Shown: positions 19,614 through 29,049 of the stretch, piece by piece | How positions within the stretch are numbered: the stretch's first letter is position 1 | Layout of the letters: every line of letters begins with the position of its first letter | Assembly (NCBI GenBank): GCA_934561555.1 | Contig: CAKTGQ010000007.1 | Coordinates: 58,669-122,668, forward strand | DNA from: an uncultured Faecalibacterium sp. | GTDB lineage: Bacteria; Bacillota; Clostridia; Oscillospirales; Ruminococcaceae | Direction of reading: 5' to 3' | DNA length: 64,000 nucleotides | Position numbers and translations under genes: made by a program | Notes under the pieces: generated by a model | What the model was told of the DNA's origin: nothing | The model's database searches: none | What the model saw: only the letters and a program-made list of their open reading frames with translations

Positions 19614-21719
19614 TTACCATTGTAAAATTTCCTGTTTCAGTTCCCCCTGCACGTCCAGCAGGCACTGGATCAGCAGCGGGTTGAACGCCCCGCACTCGCC
19701 GTTTGTGATCATCTGGACGGCGGTCTCGTGCGGGAATGCCTTTTTATAGCACCGCTCGCTGGTCAGCGCGTCGTACACATCCGCCATGGAGACCAGCTGC
19801 GCGCTGATGGGGATATCGTCGCCTTTCAGCCCGTCCGGGTAGCCCTTGCCGTCCCAGCGCTCGTGGTGCCAGCGGGCGATCTCGTAAGCGGTCTGCAAAA
19901 GCGGCTGATCTGCAAAGCTTTCGGTCTTTTGCAGCATCTCTGCGCCCAGCATACTGTGGGTCTTGATCACCGCAAATTCCTCTGCGGTCAGCCTACCGGG
20001 CTTATTCAGGATGGCTTCGTCAATGCCGATCTTGCCGATATCGTGCAGCGCCGACGCCAGCGGGATGTTATCCTGCTGCTCCGGGGTCAGGTCGTAGCGG
20101 CTGGTCAGCTCCATCAGCCGGTGCAGCAGCGTCTCGGTGATGACGCGGATGTGCCGCACATGAGAGCCGGACTCGCCGTTGCGGAACTCCACAATCTGGC
20201 TCAGCACGCCTACCAGCACATCGGTGTTCTTTTCGCGGGCGCGGATCTGGTCGGACACCATCTGCACCAGCCGCCGCTGCTTGGCGTACAGCTTGATGGT
20301 GTTGGACACCCGGCGGTAGACGATTTTAGCGTCAAAGGGGCGGTTGACATAATCACTTGCGCCCAGCTCGTAGGCTTTGCGGATGACTTCTTCCGAGTCG
20401 TCGCTGGAGATCATGATCACCGGCACATCCTCGATGGTGTGGTTGGTGTTCATGGTGCGCAGCACCTCAAAGCCGTCCATGACCGGCATATTGATATCCA
20501 GCAGCACCAGCGAGATCTGCCCCGCCTTTGCCCGCAGCTGCTCCAGACACCGTTTGCCGTTCTCGGCTTCCAGAATGCGGTAATCCTCGCCCAGAATGCT
20601 GGCCAGCATCATGCGGTTCATCATGGAATCATCCACCAGCAGGATCACGGGCTTTTCCTCTAAGACATCCTTCTGTGCAGCCAGTCGGCCATCCTGTGTG
20701 TCCACCGCCACTGCGTCCTTGTGGTTTTTTGCCTGATACATTAAAAAGTCTGCCCGGCGCACCACGTTCTCCATGGGGTCGGCAAGGGTCTGCATCGCGC
20801 CGCCGATGCTCAGCGAGAGCCGGAAATGGGGGTAGCCCGGCACCACAGCCTTTTGCACTGTGTCGCGGATCTGCTCCAGCTTTGTCCTGAAAAAGTCTGC
20901 CGGGATGCCGGACAGCACCAGCAAAAATTCATCGCCGCCGTAGCGGATCAGCAGATCTGTCTCCCGGATGCAGCTGCGGACAGCCTTTGCAACGGCTTCC
21001 AGCGCCATGTCTCCGGCGTGATGGCCGTAGGTATCGTTGCAGATCTTGAAATCGTCGATATCCATCAGAGCAATGCCCGCCGGGCCAAGGTTATTGCGCA
21101 CTACCTCCTCGTAATAGCGGCGGTTGTAAGTGCCGGTCAGGGCGTCCCGGTTCAGCTGTTGCTGATAGCGCTGCTCCTTTTCCATATTCCGGGCGGTGGT
21201 CTGGTCGAACCGGAGCTTTTGCTCCTCCATCTGCCGCATCATCTGCAGCAGGTTGCGATTGGCGGTTTCCAGCGCTTCCTTCTGGGTGCGGCTCTGCTGC
21301 TCCAGCTTTTCCCGCAGTTCCACATAGGGGGTGATATCCGTGACGGTAGCTATGATGTAGCCATCGCCGTGCCATACGATCCTATTGGCGGCGCTGGAGA
21401 CCCAGCGGTAGCCGTTTTTGCCCAGCAGCCGGAAGATGCTGTCGCCCTCCTGCGCGTAGGATGCACTGTTTTCCGCGTTCCGGTAGCGCAGCCCGGCCTC
21501 ATGATCGTCCGGGTGCAGCAGCGCGACATAGCGGTTATCGAACCTTGCCGCAAACTCTGCCCGCTCCCAGCCCAGTATCTCCAGAAAGCGGTCGCTGATA
21601 TAAACAAAGGGATAGCCGTTTTCCGGGTCGTCTGCACAGTAGTGAACGCCGCCCGGCATATTCTGTGCATAGCGTTCCAGCTGCAGAAGTTCTTCAGTTG
21701 TCGCTTCGTTTGTTTCCAT
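19614..21719 (-). CDS. PAS-GGDEF-REC-HD-GYP bifunctional c-di-GMP protein
   Basis: The 701-aa product has a PAS domain (~15-125), a coiled coil (~130-185), a GGDEF domain with intact catalytic motif at 261-265 and an RxxD inhibitory I-site five residues before it. A receiver domain follows (phospho-Asp in LLDINMPVMDG), then an HD-GYP domain with H559-D560 in HDIGKIG and HHERWDGKGYP. Both synthesis (GGDEF) and hydrolysis (HD-GYP) of c-di-GMP look possible. ATG 21719 is chosen because the longer frame to 21788 lacks a ribosome site, although AGGGA before 21719 is weak. It is the first gene of the operon with the solute-binding protein and hybrid kinase. It has no membrane segment. Confidence 0.92.
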   Translation of the reverse strand: METNEATTEELLQLERYAQNMPGGVHYCADDPENGYPFVYISDRFLEILGWERAEFAARFDNRYVALLHPDDHEAGLRYRNAENSASYAQEGDSIFRLLGKNGYRWVSSAANRIVWHGDGYIIATVTDITPYVELREKLEQQSRTQKEALETANRNLLQMMRQMEEQKLRFDQTTARNMEKEQRYQQQLNRDALTGTYNRRYYEEVVRNNLGPAGIALMDIDDFKICNDTYGHHAGDMALEAVAKAVRSCIRETDLLIRYGGDEFLLVLSGIPADFFRTKLEQIRDTVQKAVVPGYPHFRLSLSIGGAMQTLADPMENVVRRADFLMYQAKNHKDAVAVDTQDGRLAAQKDVLEEKPVILLVDDSMMNRMMLASILGEDYRILEAENGKRCLEQLRAKAGQISLVLLDINMPVMDGFEVLRTMNTNHTIEDVPVIMISSDDSEEVIRKAYELGASDYVNRPFDAKIVYRRVSNTIKLYAKQRRLVQMVSDQIRAREKNTDVLVGVLSQIVEFRNGESGSHVRHIRVITETLLHRLMELTSRYDLTPEQQDNIPLASALHDIGKIGIDEAILNKPGRLTAEEFAVIKTHSMLGAEMLQKTESFADQPLLQTAYEIARWHHERWDGKGYPDGLKGDDIPISAQLVSMADVYDALTSERCYKKAFPHETAVQMITNGECGAFNPLLIQCLLDVQGELKQEILQW

Positions 21720-21932
21720 TTTGTTTTTCCCTGCCTCTTTCTCCGTGCACCGCGCCTTGGCAGCACACGGTCCCCCCTGTTGCCGCAATATGCAAATTCA
21801 CCTTCCTATGACGTCCCAATTTTGGGCGTACTGTAACAGTGTAATTTTATCATCAAAACCGCCTAGATGCAAGCATTTTTTGCCAATGGAAAGGCAGCAG
21901 CCGTTCCCCTTTACGCCCCTTCCCGTGAAAAA

Positions 21933-22035
21933 GTTGCTCAGAAACGCCCGCAGGCGTTTCTGAGCAACAAATCATAAATACTATTCCGCTGAAAATGCCC
22001 AGAGCAAAGCGGAGGGCATTCAAAATCGTTCCGCG
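21933..22035 (-). repeat. Dispersed intergenic element, copy A (near full length)
   Basis: Read on the minus strand: GAACGATTTTG, a 7-bp stem AATGCCC/GGGCATT around the loop TCCGCTTTGCTCT, then TTCAGCGGAA, an AT-rich linker, and a perfect 16-bp hairpin (21933-21948 with 21953-21968) with a TGCG loop and five T residues. AGCGGA can pair with TCCGCT in the first loop (pseudoknot). Copy D at 54697 has the same layout with compensatory changes in the first stem. The final hairpin can act as a terminator. Confidence 0.8.
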
Positions 22036-22039
22036 CAGC

Positions 22040-22073
22040 AAAAAAGCCGCCGCACAAAAAGTGCAGCGGCTTT
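22040..22073 (-). terminator. Rho-independent terminator after the micro-ORFs
   Basis: On the minus strand a 13-bp stem (22061-22073 with 22043-22055, one G-U pair) and T5 loop are followed by six T residues. It lies 14 bp after the second micro-ORF. Confidence 0.88.
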
Positions 22074-22086
22074 GCGGGGTGTCACC

Positions 22087-22167
22087 TCACAGCCAGCGCT
22101 CTGCGATGATCCACCACATACCGGGCAGGTTGATCCGACCCAGCAGATGCTCCAATACGATCAGCAT
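22087..22167 (-). CDS. Putative 26-aa small protein (micro-ORF 2)
   Basis: The frame encodes MLIVLEHLLGRIN, then LPGMWWIIAERWL. GAAAGGAG stands seven bases before the ATG, a consensus ribosome site. The peptide is amphipathic and hydrophobic with a WW pair, fit for membrane association. It follows micro-ORF 1 by 27 bp and is followed by a terminator, as a real gene would be. No family is recognised. A longer frame (22082-22312) overlaps both micro-ORFs but lacks such a site. Confidence 0.55.
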   Translation of the reverse strand: MLIVLEHLLGRINLPGMWWIIAERWL

Positions 22168-22194
22168 GGTATTCTCCTTTCAGACCGTCCGTTT

Positions 22195-22287
22195 TCAGCC
22201 GAACAGCCCCTTTAGCAAAAACAGAAGCAGCTTTGTAAAGCTGCCGCCGCCCAAAAGGCTGAGCAGCGGCCCAAGGCTTTGAAACAT
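22195..22287 (-). CDS. Putative 30-aa hydrophobic small protein (micro-ORF 1)
   Basis: The frame starts MFQSLGPLLSLLGGG and ends FTKLLLFLLKGLFG. AAAGGAG lies ten bases before the ATG. Almost all residues are Leu, Phe, Gly or Ser with two lysines, so a single membrane helix or an amphipathic surface-active peptide is likely. It lies 118 bp after enolase on the same strand with no clear terminator between, and just before micro-ORF 2. Possible roles include a small membrane protein, type I toxin-like peptide or leaderless bacteriocin-like peptide; none can be assigned. Confidence 0.55.
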   Translation of the reverse strand: MFQSLGPLLSLLGGGSFTKLLLFLLKGLFG

Positions 22288-22405
22288 GGAAGGTTTGCTC
22301 CTTTCGTTTCATTCCGTCCCGGCTGCTGCCGGGTGCCGGTCTGCCTTATATACGAACCAGCCCGCCGCAGGATTGCAAATACCATGGTGGTAAATGCTGG
22401 AAAAC

Positions 22406-23761
<1,356 letters not shown>

Positions 23762-23766
23762 TTAGA

Positions 23767-23782
23767 TAGTTATATATAACTA
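23767..23782 (-). promoter_or_regulatory. Perfect 16-bp palindrome upstream of eno
   Basis: TAGTTATATATAACTA is a perfect palindrome in the likely promoter region of eno, with TTGGCA at its upstream side on the minus strand. It has the size and symmetry of a repressor operator. The remaining part of the 364-bp gap holds the MATE promoter (23969-23997) and no other feature that I can see. Confidence 0.6.
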
Positions 23783-23968
23783 ACTGCCAATATCCTACCA
23801 CGCTTTGCGCCCCGGCGCAAGAGCCGGTGCGTATGTTTGCAGACCTAAATTTTTAACAGGGGCGCAAACCGCCGTGGAAAACCCGTTTACAGTCTGCCCC
23901 TTTGCGGCAGCGGGGATACGCTATGCCTGCCATGTAAATTTCGTATGGTAGATACACCAAAAATTCTC

Positions 23969-23997
23969 TTTACTTTTTGGCAGTTCAGTTCTATACT
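23969..23997 (+). promoter_or_regulatory. Promoter of the MATE transporter gene
   Basis: TTTACT (23969-23974), 17-bp spacer, TATACT (23992-23997), giving a leader of about 55 nt that ends in GAGGAGGA before the ATG. Confidence 0.75.
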
Positions 23998-24056
23998 GGT
24001 TGCGGCATTTACGCTGTTTTTCCCATTTATAGTCGTTATAGAGGAGGATTTTTGCA

Positions 24057-25478
24057 ATGAATAAGGATCTGACGGTGGGCAAGCCGTCACAGGTATTGTG
24101 GCAATTCTGTCTGCCCATGTTCGGCAGCATCATTTTCCAGCAGCTGTACAACATCGCTGACAGTCTGGTGGCGGGCAAGTTCATCGGCGAGAACGCACTG
24201 GCTGCGGTGGGCAACAGCTACGAGATCACCCTGACCTTCATCGCCTTTGCCTTTGGCTGCAACATTGGCTGCTCGGTCATCGTGTCCCGCTACTTCGGCG
24301 CAAAAGAATACGGCGAGATGAAGACCTCGGTCTACACCTCCCTCATCGGCTCTGCCGTGCTGTGCGCGGTGCTGATGGCCATTGGCCTGTTTGGCTGCGA
24401 CGCCCTGCTGGAGCTCATCAACACCCCGGAGGAGATCCTTGCAGATTCTGCACTGTATCTGGACATCTACGTTCTGGGTCTGCCCTTCATGTTCTTCTAC
24501 AACATTGCCACCGGCATCTTCTCTGCCCTTGGCGACAGCAAGACCCCCTTCTACTTCCTTGCGGTCTCGTCTTTGTCCAACATCGGCGTGGATATCCTGT
24601 TCGTAGCCGGTTTTAAGATGGGCATTGCCGGTGTGGCATGGGCCACCTTCCTGTGTCAGGGTGTCAGCTGTGTGCTGGCCATGGTGGTGGTGTTCCGCCG
24701 CATCCGCGCTTTCCACACCACGGGTCATGTGCAGCTGTTCTCTTGGGTCATGCTGGGCAAGGTGGCTGTGGTGGCTGTGCCCAGCATTCTGCAGCAGAGC
24801 TTTGTCTCGGTGGGCAACATCATCCTGCAGAGCATCATCAACACCTTTGGCGCCAGCGTCATTGCCGGCTACTCTGCCGCCGTCAAGCTGAACAACATGG
24901 TCATCACATCCTTTACCACCTTGGGCAACGGCATCTCCAACTACACCTCCCAGAACATGGGTGCCGGTAAGATGGAGCGCGTCAAGGAGGGCTTTGGCGC
25001 AGGCCGCAATCTGGTGTGGCTGCTGTGCGTGCCGCTGGTGGTGCTGTACTTCTTCTTTGGCCGCTTTTTGCTGCTGCTGTTCATGAACGACCCGCAGGGT
25101 CCCGCCATTGACACCGGTATGCTGTTTTTGCGCATTCTTTCTCCCTTCTACTTTGTGGTGTCGGTCAAGCTGGTGGCCGACGGCATTCTGCGCGGCTGCG
25201 GCCTGATGGTGCGGTTCATGATCGCCACCTTCACCGACCTGATCCTGCGCGTAGGCATTGCCGCCGTGCTCAGCGCCACCGCACTGGGCTCTACCGGCAT
25301 CTGGATGGCATGGCCTGTGGGCTGGTGCATCGGCACGGCGCTTTCCATGGTGTTCTACGCCACCGCCATCCGCAAGGCACTGGCACAGCCGGTGGCTGCT
25401 GCTGAGGCCGAGGGACAGGCCGCCGAGATGCGCGCCGAGGCCGAATTTGCAGCCGACGCCGAGATGGAGACGCTGTAA
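24057..25478 (+). CDS. MATE-family efflux transporter
   Basis: The 473-aa product has twelve hydrophobic segments in two similar halves, each beginning with the MATE-type pattern (QQLYNIADSLVAGKFIGENALAAVGNS in the first half and SFVSVGNIILQSIINTFGAS in the second; quoted in part). It would export drugs or metabolites with Na+ or H+ entry at the cytoplasmic membrane. The last ~40 residues are an Ala/Glu-rich cytosolic tail with no known role. GAGGAGGA precedes the ATG. It has its own promoter and stands alone. Its substrate cannot be predicted. Confidence 0.93.
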   Translation: MNKDLTVGKPSQVLWQFCLPMFGSIIFQQLYNIADSLVAGKFIGENALAAVGNSYEITLTFIAFAFGCNIGCSVIVSRYFGAKEYGEMKTSVYTSLIGSAVLCAVLMAIGLFGCDALLELINTPEEILADSALYLDIYVLGLPFMFFYNIATGIFSALGDSKTPFYFLAVSSLSNIGVDILFVAGFKMGIAGVAWATFLCQGVSCVLAMVVVFRRIRAFHTTGHVQLFSWVMLGKVAVVAVPSILQQSFVSVGNIILQSIINTFGASVIAGYSAAVKLNNMVITSFTTLGNGISNYTSQNMGAGKMERVKEGFGAGRNLVWLLCVPLVVLYFFFGRFLLLLFMNDPQGPAIDTGMLFLRILSPFYFVVSVKLVADGILRGCGLMVRFMIATFTDLILRVGIAAVLSATALGSTGIWMAWPVGWCIGTALSMVFYATAIRKALAQPVAAAEAEGQAAEMRAEAEFAADAEMETL

Positions 25479-25623
25479 CCTTTTTGCAACTTGTGAATCC
25501 GTTTCATGTCACAAATAAACAAAATGAACAATTTGAAATAGTGCACAAAATCGCGCTTTAATTTTTGTATAAAGTATCAACAAAGCCGAGAAAATGCGCC
25601 CAAAAGTATGGACGGTTTGTGAA

Positions 25624-25710
25624 TTGCGGATTTGGACCCGGATAGCTATAATAACAGACAAGGACAGGAGCAAGGCCGCTTTAGAGGGGAAGGGCCTTGC
25701 TTCCGTTTTT
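25624..25710 (+). promoter_or_regulatory. livJ promoter and leader attenuator-like terminator
   Basis: TTGCGG (25624-25629), 17 bp, TATAAT (25647-25652). Eight bases after the expected start, GGAGCAAGGCC (25667-25677) can pair with GGCCTTGCTTCC (25693-25704, one bulge), followed by GTTTTT. This is a terminator inside the leader, 42 bp before the livJ ATG, and suggests attenuation. No T-box or known riboswitch pattern was seen. Confidence 0.7.
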
Positions 25711-25751
25711 ATCAATTTACTTTATAGAACACTCCGAAGGAGGAGATTTTT

Positions 25752-26975
25752 ATGAAAAAGATGATCACTCGTCGTCAGTTCATGGCTGCTGCCGGTGTTG
25801 TTGCCGCAGCAAGCGCTCTGACTGCCTGCGGCGGTTCTTCCGCAAGCACTGCCGCTTCTTCTGCTGCCGGTTCTACCGCCGGTTCCGCTGCTGCTTCCGG
25901 CAGCACCATCAAGGTGGGCGTTCTGGGCCCCATGACCGGCGATGTTTCCGTTTACGGTCTGGCTGTTATCAACGGCGCAAGCCTGTATCTGAAGCAGGTC
26001 AATGCCGATGGCGGTGTCAACGGCAAGCAGCTGGAGATCATCACCATGGACGAGCAGGGCGATGCTACCCAGGCTGTTACCAGCTTTACCAAGATGTGCG
26101 ATCAGGGCATCACCGCTCTGGTGGGCGATGTTACCACCACCCCGACGCTGGCTGTCGCCGCTGAGAGCGCCGATTACAATATGCCCATGGTCACCGCTTC
26201 CGCTACTGCCGAGGCCGTCACCTACGATGCCGAGACCGACACCGTGAACGCCAACGTGTTCCGTGCCTGCTTCACCGACCCGTTCCAGGGCGTGAAGATG
26301 GCTGACTACGCTTACAAGAAGCTGGGCTACACCAAGGCAGCCGTCATCTTCCTGAAGGGCGCAGACTACAACGAGGGTCTGGCCGAGAACTTTGTGACCG
26401 AGTTCGAGAGTCTGGGCGGTACCGTCGTGGATCAGGAGAGCTACTCCGAGGGCGATGTGGACTTCAAGACCCAGCTGACCAGCATTCTGGGCAAGAACCC
26501 TGAGGTGGTGTTCTGCCCCAACTACTATCAGGATGTGGGTCAGATCTTGGCGCAGGCCGAGAGCGTTGGCCTGACTGTTCCGTTCCTGGGCGGTGACGGC
26601 TGGGATGGTCTGGAGGGCTACGCTACCGCAGACCAGCTGAAGGACTCCTACTTCTGCGCCGGTTACGCCAAGGGCTCCAGCGCCGATTTTGAGGCCGCTT
26701 ATAAGGCTGAGTACGGCGAGGATTACCCCAACGGCTTTGCACCTCTGGGCTACGATGCCGCCATGACCGTTGTGTACGGCATCAAGGCAGCCGAGGAGCA
26801 GGGCCTCGAGGCTGGCTCTGACGAGTACAAGCAGGCCGTCATCGACGCCATTGCCGGCGGCACCATTGAGGGCATCACCGGCACCTTTACCTTCGACGAG
26901 CACCACAACCCCATCAAGAGCACTGCCATCCTGACCTATGTGGACGGCAAGCCCGAGCTGAAGGAAATGTTCTGA
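25752..26975 (+). CDS. livJ: Branched-chain amino-acid ABC transporter, substrate-binding lipoprotein
   Basis: The 407-aa product starts with a twin-arginine-like signal (TRRQFM, residues 6-11) and a lipobox ALTACGG, followed by a Ser/Ala linker. From residue ~52 it is a type I periplasmic binding fold (IKVGVLGPMTGDVSVYG, GGVNGKQLEIITMDEQGD) of the Leu/Ile/Val family. It captures the amino acid outside the cell and hands it to LivHM. GAAGGAGGAG precedes the ATG. It is the first gene of a complete livJHMGF set, separated from livH by a terminator that should favour its own transcript, as is common for binding proteins. Leucine versus other ligands cannot be told. Confidence 0.93.
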   Translation: MKKMITRRQFMAAAGVVAAASALTACGGSSASTAASSAAGSTAGSAAASGSTIKVGVLGPMTGDVSVYGLAVINGASLYLKQVNADGGVNGKQLEIITMDEQGDATQAVTSFTKMCDQGITALVGDVTTTPTLAVAAESADYNMPMVTASATAEAVTYDAETDTVNANVFRACFTDPFQGVKMADYAYKKLGYTKAAVIFLKGADYNEGLAENFVTEFESLGGTVVDQESYSEGDVDFKTQLTSILGKNPEVVFCPNYYQDVGQILAQAESVGLTVPFLGGDGWDGLEGYATADQLKDSYFCAGYAKGSSADFEAAYKAEYGEDYPNGFAPLGYDAAMTVVYGIKAAEEQGLEAGSDEYKQAVIDAIAGGTIEGITGTFTFDEHHNPIKSTAILTYVDGKPELKEMF

Positions 26976-27037
26976 TCCGCGCCGTTCCATCCACCGGTGA
27001 TGGAGCCGCCCGCACAGAGCAAAACCCATGATTTTTT

Positions 27038-27085
27038 GGAGAACGCCGGAACAGCTTTTTTCTGGTCAGGCGTTCTCCGTTTTTT
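27038..27085 (+). terminator. Partial terminator between livJ and livH
   Basis: GGAGAACGCC (27038-27047) pairs with GGCGTTCTCC (27069-27078), followed by GTTTTTT. Read-through would be needed for livHMGF. Confidence 0.85.
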
Positions 27086-27129
27086 ATATCAAAAAGTGTA
27101 AACGCCGCAAAGAAAGGAAGTATCCAACC

Positions 27130-28008
27130 ATGACAGTGTTCTTTAGCCAGCTGATCAACGGCTTGTCCCTTGGCAGCATCTATGCACTGATCGCACTGGG
27201 CTACAGCATGGTGTACGGCATTATCCTGCTGCTGAACTTTGCCCACGGCGATGTCATCATGGTGGGCGCATACATGTCTTGGTTCGTCATGAACCAGCTG
27301 GGTCTCGGCCCGGTCACCGCTGTGTGCGCCACCATCCTCACCTGTACGCTGCTGGGTGTGGTGATCGAAAAGATCGCCTACACCCCCCTGCGCAGCGCAC
27401 CCCGCATCTCGCTGCTGATCACCGCCATTGGCGTCTCCTTCTTTCTGGAGTACACGGCAGAACTGATCCTCGGCTCCGGTGCAAAGGTGATCCCCGCCTA
27501 CTACACCAACCAGACCTTCCGTTTGGGCAAGGTGCCGCTGGGCCTTACTTCTATCATCACGCTGGTGGTCACCGTGCTGTCCATGCTGGTGCTCACCTTT
27601 CTGGTGCAAAAGACCAAGCTCGGCAAGGCCATGCGCGCCGTCTCGGAGGATATGGATGCTGCCCGCCTGATGGGTATCAATGTCAACAGCACCATCTCCT
27701 TCACCTTTGCCGTGGGCTCGGCGCTGGCGGGCATCGGCAGCGTGCTGTACTGCTGCTCCTACCCGCAGGCCACCCCCACCATGGGCTCCATGCTGGGTCT
27801 GAAGGCCTTCGTCGCCGCCGTGCTGGGCGGCATCGGCTCCATCCCGGGTGCCATGGTCGGCGGCATTGCCATCGGCCTGTGCGAGTGCTTTGTTTCTGCC
27901 ATCGGCCTTTCTGCATGGAAGGACGCTGTTACGTTTGCAATTCTGATCATCGTGCTGCTGGTCAAGCCCACGGGCTTCCTTGGCCGCAAGGTGCAGGAAA
28001 AGGTGTAA
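27130..28008 (+). CDS. livH: Branched-chain amino-acid ABC transporter permease LivH
   Basis: The 292-aa product has about eight membrane segments and the LivH family start LINGLSLGSIYALIALGYSMVYGIILLLNFAHGD. The EAA-like loop region EDMDAARLMGINVN contacts the ATPase. With LivM it forms the membrane channel of the importer. ATG 27130 is chosen for AAAGAAAGGAAG upstream and for family length; the frame extends 34 codons upstream through the terminator. livM follows after 12 bp. Confidence 0.95.
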   Translation: MTVFFSQLINGLSLGSIYALIALGYSMVYGIILLLNFAHGDVIMVGAYMSWFVMNQLGLGPVTAVCATILTCTLLGVVIEKIAYTPLRSAPRISLLITAIGVSFFLEYTAELILGSGAKVIPAYYTNQTFRLGKVPLGLTSIITLVVTVLSMLVLTFLVQKTKLGKAMRAVSEDMDAARLMGINVNSTISFTFAVGSALAGIGSVLYCCSYPQATPTMGSMLGLKAFVAAVLGGIGSIPGAMVGGIAIGLCECFVSAIGLSAWKDAVTFAILIIVLLVKPTGFLGRKVQEKV

Positions 28009-28020
28009 GGGGGCATAACG

Positions 28021-29049
28021 ATGAATACCAAACGCAAGACCCTCAAAATGCCCGTGCGCTACCTGATGAATCTGGTGCTGGTGGGGCTGCTGTTCGTGGG
28101 GCTTTCCTATGTGACCGGCAATATGCTGTCCACCTACCAGAATAAGGTGCTGCTGACCGTGGGCATCAACATCATTCTGGCCGTCTCGCTGAACGTTGCC
28201 ACCGGTTATCTGGGGCAGCTGCCGCTGGGTCACGCCGGTTTTATGGCAGTAGGTGCTTATGCCTGCGCCCTGTTTACCAAATCCTCCAATCTGCCCAAGG
28301 GCGTGGCTTTTGCCATCGGTCTGGTGCTGGCATGGGTGATCGCCGGGCTGTTCGGGGTGCTCATCGGCATCCCTGCCCTGCGCCTGACCGGCGACTATCT
28401 GGCCATCCTGACGCTGGGCTTTGGCGAGATCATCCGCATCACCTTGAACAACATTGATGATGTGCTGGGCTTCAAGCTGTTCTACGGCGCAAAGGGCCTG
28501 AAGAACATCCCCAAGTATTCCAACTTTACCAATGTGTTCCTGTGCGTGGTCATCACCTGTTTCCTCATCCACGCCATGATGAAGAGCCGCCACGGCCGCG
28601 CCGTGCTGGCCATCCGCGACAACGAGATCGCTGCCGAGAGCTGCGGCATCCAGACTACCTATTATAAGGTGATGGCCTTTGCCTTCTCTGCTGCCTTTGC
28701 AGGCTTGGCGGGCGGCCTGTATGCCTGCTACATCGGCGTGCTGAACCCCTCCACCTTCGGCTTTATGAAGTCCATCGAAATTCTGGTCATGGTGGTGCTG
28801 GGCGGCATGGGCTCCATGCTGGGCTCCATCCTGTCCGCTACCGTGCTGACCATCCTGCCAGAGGCCACCCGCAGCTTCGACAGCTACCGCATGGTGGTCT
28901 ACTCGCTGGTGCTGATTTTGATGATGATCTTCCGCCCGGGCGGACTGCTGGGCAGCTACGATTTCTCCCTGAGCCGCATCGTGGAAAAGGCCATGAATGG
29001 CGAACTGTTCCGCAAACATACCAAAAAGGAGGCCGCTGACCATGAGTGA
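28021..29049 (+). CDS. livM: Branched-chain amino-acid ABC transporter permease LivM
   Basis: The 342-aa product has about ten membrane segments. It has the LivM hallmarks ATGYLGQLPLGHAGFMAVGAY (in part), RLTGDYLAILTLGFGEIIRI (in part) and the loop RDNEIAAESCGI that engages the ATPase. It pairs with LivH. AAGGGGG lies before the ATG. The end overlaps livG by 8 bp, so the two are translationally coupled. Confidence 0.95.
   Translation: MNTKRKTLKMPVRYLMNLVLVGLLFVGLSYVTGNMLSTYQNKVLLTVGINIILAVSLNVATGYLGQLPLGHAGFMAVGAYACALFTKSSNLPKGVAFAIGLVLAWVIAGLFGVLIGIPALRLTGDYLAILTLGFGEIIRITLNNIDDVLGFKLFYGAKGLKNIPKYSNFTNVFLCVVITCFLIHAMMKSRHGRAVLAIRDNEIAAESCGIQTTYYKVMAFAFSAAFAGLAGGLYACYIGVLNPSTFGFMKSIEILVMVVLGGMGSMLGSILSATVLTILPEATRSFDSYRMVVYSLVLILMMIFRPGGLLGSYDFSLSRIVEKAMNGELFRKHTKKEAADHE

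Noticed and set aside
22082-22312. A 76-codon minus-strand ORF over the micro-ORFs
   Set aside because: Lacks a convincing ribosome site and has mixed composition; the two shorter frames each have AAAGGAG sites and coherent hydrophobic products. Kept open as an alternative in the finding.
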